Positions 26,855-38,500 of a DNA stretch of 45,778 nt are shown one piece after another. Origin of the DNA: Bacteriovoracaceae bacterium (lineage in GTDB: Bacteria > Bdellovibrionota > Bacteriovoracia > Bacteriovoracales > Bacteriovoracaceae); contig JAONMX010000008.1 of NCBI GenBank assembly GCA_028378565.1, positions 1-45,778 on the forward strand. Reading direction: 5' to 3'. Under the pieces are notes generated by a model. The model had not been told where the DNA came from and searched no databases. It worked only from the letters and a program-made list of their open reading frames with translations. The translations under genes and the position numbers were made by a program. Numbering within the stretch: position 1 is the stretch's first letter; every line of letters starts with the position of its first letter.

Positions 26855-26883
26855 CTTTTAAAAACTATAGGGCCCTTTGTCAA
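26855..26883 (-). promoter_or_regulatory. Promoter of the S10-spc-alpha cluster
   Basis: On the minus strand a perfect -35 TTGACA (26883-26878), a 17-base spacer and a -10 TAAAAG (26860-26855). The spacer holds the palindrome AGGGCCCT. Transcription would start near 26848, about 35 bases before the rpsJ ATG, too short for an E. coli-like S10 leader. It lies directly after the tuf terminator. Confidence 0.65.
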
Positions 26884-26923
26884 ACCTTTTTTACTTTTTT
26901 TTATGCTAGGCCCAATTTTTTTT

Positions 26924-26952
26924 AAAAAAGGGCCTGATTTTAGCTCAGACCC
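26924..26952 (-). terminator. Intrinsic terminator after the first tuf gene
   Basis: Minus strand: GGGTCTGA (26952-26945) pairs with TCAGGCCC (26937-26930), 8 bp with one wobble and a 7-base loop, followed by six T (26929-26924). It separates fusA-tuf from the rpsJ promoter. Confidence 0.75.
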
Positions 26953-26969
26953 AATGCTTATTATTTAAT

Positions 26970-28166
26970 ATACTAATCAATGATCTCAGAAACTGTTCCA
27001 GCACCGATAGTTCTACCACCCTCACGGATTGCAAACTTAAGACCTTTTTCCATCGCGATTGAAGTAATTAACTCAACCTTAAATGAAGTGTTATCACCTG
27101 GCATGATCATCTCAACACCATCTGCTAACTCAATCGATCCCGTTACATCAGTTGTTCTGAAGTAAAATTGTGGTCTGTAACCTTTAAAAATTGGTGTGTG
27201 ACGTCCACCCTCATCTTTCGAAAGGATATAAACTTCACCATTAAATTTCTTATGTGGCTTAACTGAACCTGGCTTACAAAGTACCTGTCCACGCTCCACA
27301 TCTTCTCTTTTAATACCACGAAGTAAAAGACCTACGTTATCACCTGCTTGACCTTCATCAAGAAGCTTTCTAAACATCTCTACACCTGTACAAGTTGTAG
27401 TTGCTGTTTCTCTAATTCCTACTATCTCTACTTCTTCGTTAACCTTAACGATACCTCTTTCAATACGACCTGTTACAACCGTTCCACGTCCTGAAATTGA
27501 GAACACATCCTCAACTGGCATCAAAAATGCTTTATCTACATCACGCTCTGGAGCTGGGATATAAGAATCAACGTTTTCCATTAGTTCTTTAACCTTATCA
27601 CGCCCAATGTTTGCGTCTCTATTCTCAACTGCCGCAAGTGCTGAACCTGCAATAATTGGAATATCATCTCCTGGGAAGTCATAAGAAGAAAGAAGCTCTC
27701 TAATTTCCATTTCAACTAGCTCAAGTAGTTCTTCATCATCTACCTGATCTACTTTATTCATAAATACTACGATCGCCGGAACACCAACCTGACGTGCAAG
27801 AAGGATATGCTCTCTAGTCTGTGGCATAGGTCCATCTGCTGCCGAAACAACTAGGATAGCCCCGTCCATTTGTGCTGCACCTGTAATCATGTTCTTTACA
27901 TAATCCGCGTGACCTGGACAATCTACGTGAGCGTAGTGACGATTTGGTGTTTCATACTCAATGTGAGCTGAGTTGATCGTGATACCACGAGCTTTCTCTT
28001 CTGGTGCACTATCGATATCTGCATATGATCTTGCATCTCCACCAACAAGCTCTGCCATTGTCATTGAAATCGCTGCTGTAAGTGTTGTTTTACCGTGGTC
28101 TACGTGACCAATTGTACCTACGTTTACGTGAGGTTTACTTCTGTCAAATTTTTCCTTAGCCATTAC
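26970..28166 (-). repeat. tuf repeat, copy 1 (pairs with 43486-44682)
   Basis: By reading the two copies side by side I found no difference over 1,197 bases. The identity starts 3 bases after the stop codon and ends 3 bases before the ATG; flanks then differ completely. This pattern is typical of gene conversion between tuf copies. Confidence 0.85.
26973..28163 (-). CDS. tuf: Elongation factor Tu (copy 1)
   Basis: 396 residues. GTPase motifs are GHVDHGKTT (G1), ARGITI with the switch I threonine, DCPGHADY (G3) and NKVD (G4), followed by beta-barrel domains 2 and 3. It delivers aminoacyl-tRNA to the ribosomal A site. Located 37 bases after fusA with no terminator between, in the usual str-operon position, and followed by its own terminator. 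The encoded protein is identical to copy 2 at 43489-44679. Confidence 0.98.
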   Translation of the reverse strand: MAKEKFDRSKPHVNVGTIGHVDHGKTTLTAAISMTMAELVGGDARSYADIDSAPEEKARGITINSAHIEYETPNRHYAHVDCPGHADYVKNMITGAAQMDGAILVVSAADGPMPQTREHILLARQVGVPAIVVFMNKVDQVDDEELLELVEMEIRELLSSYDFPGDDIPIIAGSALAAVENRDANIGRDKVKELMENVDSYIPAPERDVDKAFLMPVEDVFSISGRGTVVTGRIERGIVKVNEEVEIVGIRETATTTCTGVEMFRKLLDEGQAGDNVGLLLRGIKREDVERGQVLCKPGSVKPHKKFNGEVYILSKDEGGRHTPIFKGYRPQFYFRTTDVTGSIELADGVEMIMPGDNTSFKVELITSIAMEKGLKFAIREGGRTIGAGTVSEIID

Positions 28167-28200
28167 GGACTCCTCTTATAAAACTATTCAGAATATCTAT

Positions 28201-30285
28201 TTAGATATAGATACCCTTTTTTTCAAGTATTTCTTTCGCTAAATTCATTGGTATATCAATATATTTTGCAAAGTTCATTGTAAAGTTTGCTCTACCCTGA
28301 GATTTAGATCGAAGGTCAGTACTGTAACCGAACATTTCCGATAAAGGAACTTCTGCTTCAACAACTTCTTTGTTTTGCTTAGTTCCCATGTTTTTAACCT
28401 TCCCGCGCTTCATATTAATGTCGCTTATAACGTCGCCTGTGTACTCAGAAGGCGTTACAACCTCTAAATCCATGATTGGTTCCATTAAAACAAGGCCCGC
28501 CTCTCTACAGGCCTTTTGGAAGGCTTGACTGGCCGCTATAACATAAGCGACTTCCGAGCTTTCCTCTTCATTATAATCAGCTTTCTCTAATGTTACTTTT
28601 ATATTTAAGAACGGATAACCCGCTAGGGCACCTGCAGGAGCTGTGTCGTTAATACTTTGCTCAATGGCATTTATAAACTCAAGGGGAATGTCCCTCTTAG
28701 TAAGTTTTGTCTCAAATTTCACACCAGCTTGATGATCCGCAGGCTCAACTTTTAAAACACAATGACCAAATTGCATCTTTCCTGCTTGTTCTTTATGAAA
28801 AAGTGCTTCACCTGAAGCTGAACCAGTAATTGATTCACGGTAAGACACCTGTGGCTTACCAACGGTAATACCAACTTTAAATTCTCTATGAATTCTATCA
28901 GCAATAATTTCTAAATGGAGCTCACCCATTCCAAAAATTAATAACTGACCTGTTTCTGCATTATGATTATATTTAAAACTAGGATCTTCAATTTGAAGTT
29001 GTTTAAGCACTTCCATTAACTTCTTTTCATCAGCAGTAGTCTTAGGTTCAATAGCAACACTAATAACTGTTTCAGGGAACTCCATTAAATCAAAAGCAAT
29101 AGGCTTATGATCAGCACAAAGAGTTTCACCTGTTGTTGTAAACTTTAATCCTGTTAGTGCAACAATATCCCCAGCTCTTGCAACCGGAAGCTCTGTTCTT
29201 TTGTCTGCATGCATTTGTAGAATTTTATTAACTCTTTCTTTTTTTCCTTTTAAAGAATTCGTAATATTTTGTCCTACTTTAATTTCACCTGAGTAAATTC
29301 TTATGAAAGTAAGCGTACCAACAAAAGGGTCTGTCATAATCTTGAAGGCCAGTGCTGAAAAAAGATCTTCAGGATCTGGATTTCTCTCATCAGTTTTTTC
29401 TACATCTTTTGCACTAAAGCCTTTAATCGCTCCTCGATCAAGAGGAGAAGGAAGGAAATCACCAATCGCATCTAGCAAAGGCTGAATTCCTTTATTTTTA
29501 AAAGCAGAACCACAGTAAACAGGTACAAAGAAATGTTCGTTAACAGCTTTTCTAATGACATTTTTTATTTCGTCGACAGACAAGTCTTCACCACTGAGAT
29601 ACTTCTCAGCAAACTCATCGTCATAGTCAGCAATTGTTTCAATTAATTCTTCTCGAGCAAGCTCACAATCATCTTTCATATCAGCTGGAATTTCTTCTTC
29701 TACAACTGCTGCCCCTAGATCTTCATCTTTAAAAAAGTAGGCCTTCATTTTAATCAGGTCTACCATTCCTTGAAAGTTTTCTTCTGCTCCAATTGGTAAC
29801 TGAACCGCCGCTGCAACTTTTCCAAGTTTAGTTCGAATTTCTTCTACACAGTTTTGAAAGTCTGCACCCATTCGATCCATTTTATTTGCAAATGCAATTC
29901 GTGGAACTTTATATCTATCAGCTTGTGCCCAAACAGTTTCAGACTGAGGCTCAACACCAGAGACCGCATCAAAAACACCAACAGCTCCATCTAATACTCG
30001 AAGAGCTCTTTCAACCTCAATCGTAAAATCCACATGCCCAGGAGTATCAATGATATTGATTGTATTTTCTTTCCAGATACACGTAGTAGCAGCGGAGGTA
30101 ATTGTAATACCTCTTTCTTGCTCCTGAATCATCCAATCCATAGTGGCCGCACCATCATGAACTTCACCAATTTTATAGTTCTTTCCTGAGTAATAAAGGA
30201 TTCTCTCAGTGGTTGTTGTTTTACCAGCATCAATGTGGGCCATGATGCCTATGTTTCTAATGTTTTCAAGCTTAGCTTGGGCCAT
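28201..30285 (-). CDS. fusA: Elongation factor G
   Basis: 694 residues, five-domain [18 protein letters not shown] (G1), [13 protein letters not shown] (G3) and NKMD (G4) mark the GTPase. It catalyses translocation and, with RRF, recycling. In-line with rpsL-rpsG on the same strand but separated by 98 bases with a strong terminator, so its expression is probably set by read-through or by an unrecognised promoter. Confidence 0.98.
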   Translation of the reverse strand: MAQAKLENIRNIGIMAHIDAGKTTTTERILYYSGKNYKIGEVHDGAATMDWMIQEQERGITITSAATTCIWKENTINIIDTPGHVDFTIEVERALRVLDGAVGVFDAVSGVEPQSETVWAQADRYKVPRIAFANKMDRMGADFQNCVEEIRTKLGKVAAAVQLPIGAEENFQGMVDLIKMKAYFFKDEDLGAAVVEEEIPADMKDDCELAREELIETIADYDDEFAEKYLSGEDLSVDEIKNVIRKAVNEHFFVPVYCGSAFKNKGIQPLLDAIGDFLPSPLDRGAIKGFSAKDVEKTDERNPDPEDLFSALAFKIMTDPFVGTLTFIRIYSGEIKVGQNITNSLKGKKERVNKILQMHADKRTELPVARAGDIVALTGLKFTTTGETLCADHKPIAFDLMEFPETVISVAIEPKTTADEKKLMEVLKQLQIEDPSFKYNHNAETGQLLIFGMGELHLEIIADRIHREFKVGITVGKPQVSYRESITGSASGEALFHKEQAGKMQFGHCVLKVEPADHQAGVKFETKLTKRDIPLEFINAIEQSINDTAPAGALAGYPFLNIKVTLEKADYNEEESSEVAYVIAASQAFQKACREAGLVLMEPIMDLEVVTPSEYTGDVISDINMKRGKVKNMGTKQNKEVVEAEVPLSEMFGYSTDLRSKSQGRANFTMNFAKYIDIPMNLAKEILEKKGIYI

Positions 30286-30307
30286 TTAACTGATTCCTGT
30301 TTGTGAT

Positions 30308-30345
30308 AAAAAAAAGGCTTCTTAAAGTCGTTACCCTAAGAAGCC
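30308..30345 (-). terminator. Intrinsic terminator between rpsG and fusA
   Basis: Minus strand: GGCTTCTTA (30345-30337) pairs perfectly with TAAGAAGCC (30324-30316), 9 bp, 12-base loop, then eight T (30315-30308). The fusA ATG is 23 bases beyond the T-tract. Confidence 0.85.
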
Positions 30346-30383
30346 ATTTAATTTTGAAATTTATTTTTTTAAGAAAAGACCTC

Positions 30384-30854
30384 TTACCACTTAAGGTGAG
30401 CAAACGCCTTGTTCGCTTCAGCCATTTTGTAAACGTCTTCTCTTTTCTTAACTGATCCACCACGAGCATTTGCAGCATCAATGATTTCCTCAGCCAACTT
30501 ATCAACCATAGTTCTTCCGTTTCTTCCTCTTGCGTAGTCACGGATCCATCTGATTGCTAATGATTGTCTTCTGTTTGGTTTAACTTCGATTGGAATTTGG
30601 TAAGTTGCTCCACCAATTCTTCTTGATTTAACTTCAACAGCAGGCTTAACATTACTTAAAGCCTTCTTAAACATTTTCAAAGGCTCTTCGCCAGTTTTTT
30701 GCTCAACAATATCAAGTGCACCGTAAAAGATTCTTTCGGCAGTAGACTTTTTCCCACCAATCATAAGACCGTTGATAAATTTTGTAACAACGATATCTTG
30801 ATAACGTGGATCAGGTAGCACTAGTCTTGGTTCAGCTCTATGTTTTCTACTCAT
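30384..30854 (-). CDS. rpsG: 30S ribosomal protein S7
   Basis: 156 residues, full length. [16 protein letters not shown] and the [22 protein letters not shown] signature identify S7, which organises the head of the small subunit near the E site. In E. coli S7 represses the str operon by binding the rpsL-rpsG spacer; here that spacer is 85 bases and holds a 10-bp hairpin. Confidence 0.97.
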   Translation of the reverse strand: MSRKHRAEPRLVLPDPRYQDIVVTKFINGLMIGGKKSTAERIFYGALDIVEQKTGEEPLKMFKKALSNVKPAVEVKSRRIGGATYQIPIEVKPNRRQSLAIRWIRDYARGRNGRTMVDKLAEEIIDAANARGGSVKKREDVYKMAEANKAFAHLKW

Positions 30855-30887
30855 AAAATTCTCCTCTTCACCCTTTTCAGGATTACT

Positions 30888-30917
30888 CTCTCTTTACCAA
30901 GTTCACAGTAAAGAAAG
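30888..30917 (-). promoter_or_regulatory. Hairpin in the rpsL-rpsG spacer, candidate S7 regulatory site
   Basis: Minus strand: CTTTCTTTAC (30917-30908) pairs with GTAAAGAGAG (30897-30888), 10 bp with one wobble and a 10-base loop. No T-tract follows. The location matches the intercistronic S7 target of E. coli, though no sequence similarity to that target was checked. Confidence 0.35.
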
Positions 30918-30939
30918 TGTATTATAGTTAGTTAATTAT

Positions 30940-31314
30940 TTATTTCTTAGGTTTTTTACAACCGTACTTACTTCTTCTTTGACCTCTTTTATCAACTGGA
31001 GAAGTATCTAGGGCACCACGAACTGTATGGTAACGTACACCTGGAAGATCTTTAACTCTTCCCCCTCTAATAAGAACAATACTGTGCTCTTGAAGGTTAT
31101 GTCCTTCACCACCAATGTATGAAGTTACTTCAAATCCTGAAGTAAGTCTTACTCTACATACCTTTCTCATTGCTGAGTTAGGTTTCTTAGGTGTTGTTGT
31201 GTAAACTCTTGTACAAACACCACGTCTTTGTGGACATGATTTTAAGGCTGGAGACTTAGTCTTGTAATACTTGTCCTCTCTACCTTTTCTGATTAATTGA
31301 TTAATTGTTGGCAT
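30940..31314 (-). CDS. rpsL: 30S ribosomal protein S12
   Basis: 124 residues from the ATG at 31314 ([11 protein letters not shown]), with AAGGAG 7 bases upstream; an upstream in-frame start at 31374 would add 20 unrelated residues and lies in the rpoC-rpsL hairpin. The decoding-centre loops [11 protein letters not shown] and [12 protein letters not shown] are wild-type-like, with the lysine whose changes give streptomycin resistance in other bacteria. First gene of the str section. Confidence 0.97.
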   Translation of the reverse strand: MPTINQLIRKGREDKYYKTKSPALKSCPQRRGVCTRVYTTTPKKPNSAMRKVCRVRLTSGFEVTSYIGGEGHNLQEHSIVLIRGGRVKDLPGVRYHTVRGALDTSPVDKRGQRRSKYGCKKPKK

Positions 31315-31350
31315 TCTACCACTCCTTCTACTATCTACTGCATTAGCTTC

Positions 31351-31389
31351 AAAACTAGCTAGATGATGTAACACACCATTCTAGCTAGT
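31351..31389 (-). terminator. Large hairpin between rpoC and rpsL
   Basis: Minus strand: 31389-31373 pairs with 31369-31354 in a 16-bp stem with one bulged A and one G-U pair, loop of three bases; the outer ten pairs (ACTAGCTAGA / TCTAGCTAGT) are perfect. Only four T follow, so it may be a partial terminator, an RNase processing site, or both. Confidence 0.6.
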
Positions 31390-31400
31390 ACAACTTATTT

Positions 31401-34400
31401 TTACATCGTGAGAGTTGCTGATTCTTCTGAATCTTCGCTTTCACTTTGACTTACAACTGCTTCAAAGTCTCTGTACTTAGAGATTCCGGTACCTGCAGGG
31501 ATTAATCTCCCCATGATAACGTTTTCTTTAAGACCACGTAACGCGTCACGCTTGCCTTCAAGTGTTGCTTGAGTAAGAACTTTTGTCGTTTCCTGGAATG
31601 AAGCCGCTGAGATAAATGAGTCAGTTGTAAGAGATGCTTTTGTGATCCCTAACAATTGAGGTCTTCCTTCAGCAGGAACTCCACCTTCTTCTTTGAGTCT
31701 TGCATTTGTTTCAAAGAACTCACCCTTAGTAACACTGTCACCAGTTACATAATATGTATCGCCTGGATCAAGGATTTCAATCTTCTTAAGCATCTGACTA
31801 ACGATAACCTCAATGTGTTTATCATCAATCTTCACCCCTTGAAGACGATATACCTCTTGAATTTCATCAACGATATATCTAGCAAGTTCTTTAATACCTT
31901 TAACTCTTAAAATATCATGAGGATTTGATGGCCCATCCATGATCGGCTCACCAGCTCTGATATAATCACCTTCGTTAACAACAACGAATCTACCTTTTGG
32001 TACAGAGTAAGTTACAGGATCTGAACCATCATCAGGTCTGATAATAATTCTTCTGCTTCCTCTAAGTTCTGGACCAAACTCAATTGTCCCAGACACATCT
32101 GCAATTTGAGCAGCATTCGCTGGCTTACGTGCTTCGAAAAGTTCTGCAACTCTTGGAAGACCACCGGTAATATCTTTTGTTTTTGTTGTTTCTCTTGCAA
32201 CCTTAGAAAGAGCAACACCAAGACCAACTTTCTGACCATCTTGAACAATAATGTTCGCTCCAGTCTGAACTCGATAAGTTGCATTTCTCTTAGTTCCATC
32301 AACAATCAAAGGATTTCCATTTTCATCAACAATAGAAATTCTAGGTTGAAGTGATGGATCTTTTGATTCAGCAACAACTCTTGTTGTTAATCCAGTAACA
32401 GGGTCAACTTGTTCAGTTACTGTTTGACCAACGATTAGATCATCAAACTTAACAAAACCAGCTGATTCAGAAAGAATTGGAATTGAGAACGGGTCCCATT
32501 CAATAATTTTTCCACCGACTTCAACTTCCTCTCCTTCTTTGAAGAAGATTTTAGCTCCGTAAACCGCTGGATATCTTTCTTTTTCAACGCCTGTTTTATC
32601 TTTAATTACGATCTCACCAATTTTATTGATGATGATCATATCTCCAGCGTCATTAGCTACAACTTTTACATTGTCATAATTAACAACACCAGCAGTTCTA
32701 ACTTCTGTCTTGTTAACTTGTGAACCTGCAGTTGCAGTACCACCAACGTGGAATGTTCTCATCGTAAGCTGTGTACCTGGCTCACCAATTGATTGAGCAG
32801 CAATAACACCAACTGCTTCACCAATACTAACTAGAGATCCTCTAGCAAGGTCTCTACCAAAGCACATTGCACAGAACCCATATCTTTCATTACATGTAAG
32901 AACAGATCTAACTTTAATCTGATCAATCTCATGATCTTTAAGAAGTGGAATATCTTTTTCTGTAAGAACATAGTTTCTTGGAAGAATTTCAGTTCCGTTT
33001 GTATCAACAATTGGAGATGTCGTTACACGACCAGAAACTCTTTCTGATACATGCTCAACAACTTCACCGGCTTCAATTCTTGAAGTTAAAACGATACCGT
33101 CTTGAGTTCCACAATCTTCACCTCTAATAATACCGTCCTGAGCTACGTCAACTAAACGTCTTGTTAAATAACCAGAGTTAGCAGTTTTTAGAGCAGTATC
33201 GGCTAGACCCTTACGGGCACCGTGAGTTGAAGTAAAGTACTGAAGAACCGATAAACCTTCACGAAAGTTAGAAGTAATCGGAGTTTCAATAATTTCACCA
33301 GATGGTTTTGCCATAAGACCACGCATGGCTCCTAGCTGTCTCATTTGGTTTGTAGAACCCCTCGCACCAGAGTCGGCCATCATATAGATAGCGTTGAATG
33401 ATGGAGCTGTTTCTTTTTCACCTTTTTCATTAACAAATTCATCTTGAGAAATTCTTTCAAGCATAACCTTAGTAAGAACTTCATTTGTTTGTGACCAAAC
33501 ATCAACGACTTTGTTATATCTTTCACCGTTTGTAATTGAACCTTCGTTATACTCTTCAGTAATTCTATCAACTTCAACGTATGCTTCATCTAGAATTCCA
33601 GTTTTCTCTTTTGGAATAACCATGTCGTTAACGTTAATAGAGATACCTGCTTTAGTAGCATTTTCGTAACCAAGTCTCATAAGAGCATCAGCAAGAAGAA
33701 CAGTATCTTTTTCAGATCCAACTCTGTAAGCACGGTCAATAAGAGCTACAAGAGCTTTCTTACTAAGAACCTTGTTTACATCAGTAAAAGTTAAACAAGC
33801 TGGAACAACATCATATACGAAAGTTCTACCAACTGTTGTTTCTACAACATCACCATTAAGTCTAACCTTAATAGGTGCTTGTAAGTGTAAGTTACCTGAG
33901 TGATATGCGAATTGAGCTTCTTCCTTAGAAGAGAAGATCTTTCCGTAACCACGTGCAAATGGACGAATTCTTGTCATGTAATAAAGACCAAGAACAATAT
34001 CCTGCGAAGGAACAATAATTGGAGTTCCATCTTTTGGAGAAAGAATATTGTTAGTAGACATTGCAAGAACTCTACATTCGATTTGTGCTTCTAAAGATAG
34101 AGGTACGTGAACGGCCATCTGATCCCCGTCAAAGTCAGCGTTGAATGCCGTACAAACTAATGGGTGAAGCTGAATAGCTTTCCCTTCAATAAGTACAGGT
34201 TCAAATGCTTGGATACCAAGACGGTGAAGAGTAGGAGCACGGTTAAGAAGTACTGGGTGTTCTTGAACAACTTCTTCAAGGATTGACCAAACTTCTTCTG
34301 TTTGTTGCTCAACCATTCTCTTTGCAACTTTAATTGTTGTACAGTGACCTTTCTCAATGAGTCTGTTGTAAATAAATGGCTTGAAAAGCTCAAGTGCCAT

Positions 34401-35522
34401 TAATTTTGGAAGGCCACATTGGTGAAGTCTTAAACTAGGACCAACAACGATAACTGAACGACCAGAATAATCAACACGCTTACCAAGTAAGTTTTGACGG
34501 AAACGCCCTTGCTTACCTTTTAGCATATCAGATAGTGATCTAAGTGGTCTCTTGTTAGCACCAGTAAATACTTTCCCTCTTCTACCATTATCAAAAAGAG
34601 CGTCTACTGATTCTTGTAGCATTCTCTTTTCGTTTCTAATGATAATTTCAGGTGCGTTAAGTTCTTTAAGTCTCTTAAGACGGTTGTTTCTGTTAATTAC
34701 TCTTCTGTAAAGATCGTTAAGATCAGAAGTAGCAAAACGACCAGCTTCAAGAGGAACTAATGGACGAAGATCAGGTGGTAGTACAGGAATAACATCCATC
34801 ATAAACCATTCTGGTCTGTTCTCAGACTTAAGAATTGATTCAACAACTTTAAGTCTTTTGATAATCTTAGTTCTACTCATTTCAGTTGTAGCTGATGCTA
34901 AACCTCTACGGAGTTCTTTGTTTTCAATATCAAGATCTACTCTCTTAAGCATTTCTCTTACAACTTCACCACCCATTCCGGCGCTGAATTCGATACCTTG
35001 TTCTTTAAGTTCAAAGTATTGTTGCTCAGTAATTACCTGACCAACTTTAAGACCATTATCTAATTCATCAGTTGCTGATGAAGTAACAATGAATGCTTCG
35101 TAATAAAGAACTTTTTCAAGTTCTTTAAGAGTTAGACTTAGAAGAGCACCTAAACGTGAAGGTAGTGATCTAAGAAACCAAATGTGAGCAACAGGAGCAG
35201 CAAGCTCAATATGACCACATCTTTCTCTTCGAACTTTAGAAAGTGTAACTTCAACTCCACACTTTTCACACACAACACCTCTGTGCTTCATTCTCTTGTA
35301 TTTTCCACAGATACATTCGTAATCTTTGATTGGACCAAAGATTTTTGCACAAAAGAGACCGTCTCTTTCAGGCTTAAAAGTTCTGTAGTTAATTGTCTCT
35401 GGCTTTTTAACTTCACCAAATGACCACTCTCTAATCGTATCCGGTGAAGCCATTTTAATTGAAACGGCTTCAACGCTTACTGGGTCTTTTGGTTTGTCAA
35501 AAAAGTTTAAAAGGTCTTTCAT
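31401..35522 (-). CDS. rpoC: RNA polymerase beta' subunit
   Basis: 1373 residues. The N-terminal zinc-binding domain has [20 protein letters not shown]; the catalytic loop NADFDGDQM holds the three aspartates that bind the active-site magnesium; a second cysteine cluster ([19 protein letters not shown]) is present; the trigger-loop region follows ([16 protein letters not shown]). No large lineage-specific insertion is obvious. It lies 15 bases after rpoB. Confidence 0.98.
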   Translation of the reverse strand: MKDLLNFFDKPKDPVSVEAVSIKMASPDTIREWSFGEVKKPETINYRTFKPERDGLFCAKIFGPIKDYECICGKYKRMKHRGVVCEKCGVEVTLSKVRRERCGHIELAAPVAHIWFLRSLPSRLGALLSLTLKELEKVLYYEAFIVTSSATDELDNGLKVGQVITEQQYFELKEQGIEFSAGMGGEVVREMLKRVDLDIENKELRRGLASATTEMSRTKIIKRLKVVESILKSENRPEWFMMDVIPVLPPDLRPLVPLEAGRFATSDLNDLYRRVINRNNRLKRLKELNAPEIIIRNEKRMLQESVDALFDNGRRGKVFTGANKRPLRSLSDMLKGKQGRFRQNLLGKRVDYSGRSVIVVGPSLRLHQCGLPKLMALELFKPFIYNRLIEKGHCTTIKVAKRMVEQQTEEVWSILEEVVQEHPVLLNRAPTLHRLGIQAFEPVLIEGKAIQLHPLVCTAFNADFDGDQMAVHVPLSLEAQIECRVLAMSTNNILSPKDGTPIIVPSQDIVLGLYYMTRIRPFARGYGKIFSSKEEAQFAYHSGNLHLQAPIKVRLNGDVVETTVGRTFVYDVVPACLTFTDVNKVLSKKALVALIDRAYRVGSEKDTVLLADALMRLGYENATKAGISINVNDMVIPKEKTGILDEAYVEVDRITEEYNEGSITNGERYNKVVDVWSQTNEVLTKVMLERISQDEFVNEKGEKETAPSFNAIYMMADSGARGSTNQMRQLGAMRGLMAKPSGEIIETPITSNFREGLSVLQYFTSTHGARKGLADTALKTANSGYLTRRLVDVAQDGIIRGEDCGTQDGIVLTSRIEAGEVVEHVSERVSGRVTTSPIVDTNGTEILPRNYVLTEKDIPLLKDHEIDQIKVRSVLTCNERYGFCAMCFGRDLARGSLVSIGEAVGVIAAQSIGEPGTQLTMRTFHVGGTATAGSQVNKTEVRTAGVVNYDNVKVVANDAGDMIIINKIGEIVIKDKTGVEKERYPAVYGAKIFFKEGEEVEVGGKIIEWDPFSIPILSESAGFVKFDDLIVGQTVTEQVDPVTGLTTRVVAESKDPSLQPRISIVDENGNPLIVDGTKRNATYRVQTGANIIVQDGQKVGLGVALSKVARETTKTKDITGGLPRVAELFEARKPANAAQIADVSGTIEFGPELRGSRRIIIRPDDGSDPVTYSVPKGRFVVVNEGDYIRAGEPIMDGPSNPHDILRVKGIKELARYIVDEIQEVYRLQGVKIDDKHIEVIVSQMLKKIEILDPGDTYYVTGDSVTKGEFFETNARLKEEGGVPAEGRPQLLGITKASLTTDSFISAASFQETTKVLTQATLEGKRDALRGLKENVIMGRLIPAGTGISKYRDFEAVVSQSESEDSEESATLTM

Positions 35523-35537
35523 ATTATGCCCTCAATT

Positions 35538-38500
35538 TTAGTTAAAACTTTCTTCTTCAGTTGCTTCTTCTAGCTTTACGTCTAAACATAATGCTTGAAG
35601 CTCTCTAATAAGAACGTTGAATGATTCTGGTAGTCCTGGCTCTAGTACTTGTTCACCTTTTACGATTGACTCATACATTCTTGTTCTACCAATTACGTCA
35701 TCAGACTTAACTGTTAAGAACTCTTGAAGAGTATAAGCAGCACCGTAAGCTTCAAGTGCCCAAACTTCCATTTCCCCTAGTCTCTGACCACCAAATTGTG
35801 CTTTACCACCAAGAGGCTGTTGAGTCACAAGTGAGTATGGTCCAGTTGAACGACCGTGGAGTTTTTCATCAACAAGGTGATGCAGTTTAAGCATATACAT
35901 TTGTCCGACTGTTACTTCTTCGGCAAATGCTTCACCTGTCATTCCGTTAAAGAGTGTTGTCTTACCTGATTCATCTAAATCAGCTAGTCTTAACATTTCT
36001 CTAATATTTTCTTCTTTTGCACCATCAAAAACTGGAGTAGCAAAACGAACACCTGTAGTAAGAAGTTCTGCAACTTCTTTTACTTTTTTATCAGATGCTT
36101 TTTTCAACCACTCTTTTACTTCATCCGTTTTATAGATGTCGTAAATAAAGTCTTTAATTTTGTGCATTTCAAATTGCTCATCAAGCATAACTTTAATTTT
36201 CTCAGCAAGACCACGACCGGCCCAACCAAGGTGAAGTTCAAGTAGCTGACCAATGTTCATACGAGACGGAACCCCTAGTGGGTTAAGTACGATTTCAACA
36301 GGTGATCCATCAGCAAGATATGGCATATCTTCTTGAGGAAGTACGTTTGAAATAACACCCTTGTTTCCGTGACGACCGGCCATCTTATCACCTGGTTGTA
36401 ATTTACGTTTAATCGCTACGTAAATTGTAACCTTTTTGATAACACCTGCTGGAAGCTCATCACCTCTATGTAGCATTGCAATTTCATCGTTAGCTCTAGT
36501 TCTAACTCTGTTAATTCTGTTACGAACGTCAGCAAAGTATTCACTTAGTTTTTCTTCTAATGATGCTTCTAACGGAAGATAACCGATAAGCTCAAATGGT
36601 ACATCTTTAAGAGTATCAACAGTAATCTCAGTTCCTTTTCCAAGTAGTTCAGTTGAACCATCTTCAGAAACTAACTTATCTGTAGTTTTTGTACCCTTAA
36701 GCATTTTTGCTATTTGATTGATCGCTGATTTTTGAATTGATTTAATTTCAATTCTTTCATCTCTTCTAATTAGAGTTGTTTCTTGATCGATAATTTCTTT
36801 AGATCGTGCACAAAGTTCAACACCTTCTCTAGTGTAAACTTTTGCATCAATAACCGTTCCTCTTACAGAAGATGGAACTCTTAAAGAAGTATCTTTTACG
36901 TCTCCAGCTTTATCACCGAAGATGGCCTTAAGAAGTTTTTCTTCAGGAGATAATTGCGTTTCACCTTTTGGAGTGATCTTTCCTACTAGGATATCACCAG
37001 GCTTAACAATTGCTCCGACTCTAATAATACCAGCTTCATCAAGGTCTTTAAGGGCCTCTTCAGAAACATTTGGAATATCACGAGTAATTTCTTCTTTACC
37101 AAGTTTTGTATCTCTTGCTTCAACTTCAAAACTTTCAATGTGAACTGAAGTAAAAACGTCTTTTGCAAGAAGTGATTCACTAATAAGGATTGAATCCTCA
37201 TAGTTGTAACCACCCCAAGGCATAAATGCTACAAGTACGTTTTGTCCAAGGGCAAGGTCACCAAGTTGAGTACCAGGACCATCTGCGATCACTGCACCCT
37301 TCTTAACAATATCACCTTCTTTCACAAGAGCTTTTTGGTTATTACAAGTGTTTTGATTTGTTCTTTGGTACTTAACAAGCTTGTAAATATCTACACCAGA
37401 CTCGCCATCAGCAAATTTATCTCTTTGAAGTACGATTCTATTTGAATCAACAAAGATTACTTTTCCGTCAGCGTCAGCAGTAACAATTGCTCCTGAGTCT
37501 CTAGCAACAATATGCTCTACACCAGTACCAACAATTGGTGCATCAGTTTTAACAACTGGTACCGCTTGCCTCATCATGTTCGATCCCATTAGTGCACGGT
37601 TGGCATCATCGTGCTCAAGAAATGGAATTAATGAAGTAGCGATAGAAATCATCTGACTAGGAGAAACGTCCATAAGATCAATTTCATCACTGTTAACAAG
37701 CATGAATTCACCACTTGCACGTGAAGGAACGTGATCTCCGTTTACTTTACCGTTAAGAATATGCTCCTTATCGATCTGAGCAATAACCTTTCCTTCTTCC
37801 TGAAATGCAGTGAAGTACTTAGGTTCTTCTACTCCTTTATCTTCGTTTATAACCTGATATGGAGTTTCGATAAATCCGTATTCTGAAACTCTTGCATAAG
37901 TTGCAAGTGAAGTGATTAGACCAATGTTTGGTCCTTCAGGCGTCTCAACCGGACACATTCTTCCGTAGTGAGTTGCGTGAACGTCACGAACTTCAAAACC
38001 AGCTCTTTCACGAGTAAGACCACCTGGCCCAAGAGCAGAAAGTCTTCTCTTGTGAGTTACTTCTGAAAGTGGGTTTGTCTGATCCATAAATTGAGATAAC
38101 TGAGAAGAACCAAAAAATTCTTTTACAGCTGCAGCAACTGGCTTTTGGTTAACGAGATCGTATGGCATCATCGTTTCAATTTCTTGAATGGCCATTCTTT
38201 CTTTAACCGCTCTTTCCATTCTTACAAGACCAACTCTAAATTGGTTTTCAAGAAGCTCACCAACTGCACGAACTCTTCTGTTTCCAAGGTGGTCGATATC
38301 ATCAACTTTACCTTTTCCATTGTTAAGCTCTACTAGGTATCTAGCAGTTGTAATGATGTCCTCTTTTGTAAGAACTGTATTTTCAACAGGAACTTCTGTT
38401 CCAAACTTATAATTAATTTTCATACGACCAACTCTTGAGAGGTCATATTTTTCTTCATTAAAGAATAAGTTATTAAATAGTATTTCTGCTGCTTCTACTG

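Noticed and set aside
30290-30335. Promoter for fusA overlapping the rpsG-fusA terminator (ACGACT, 17 bases, TATCAC)
   Set aside because: The geometry mimics the tRNA-Trp case but both boxes match the consensus poorly, so it was not listed as a feature.
30272-30541. An 89-codon minus-strand frame overlapping rpsG and the rpsG-fusA terminator
   Set aside because: It is an alternative frame through rpsG and the terminator, with no recognisable protein features.
31318-31354. Promoter for rpsL (TTGAAG, 16 bases, TAGAAG)
   Set aside because: The -10 would overlap the Shine-Dalgarno and the start site would remove it from the mRNA.
31315-31374. Extended start of rpsL giving 20 extra residues
   Set aside because: The extra residues are encoded by the rpoC-rpsL hairpin, S12 proteins start MPTINQL, and AAGGAG is correctly placed before the ATG at 31314.
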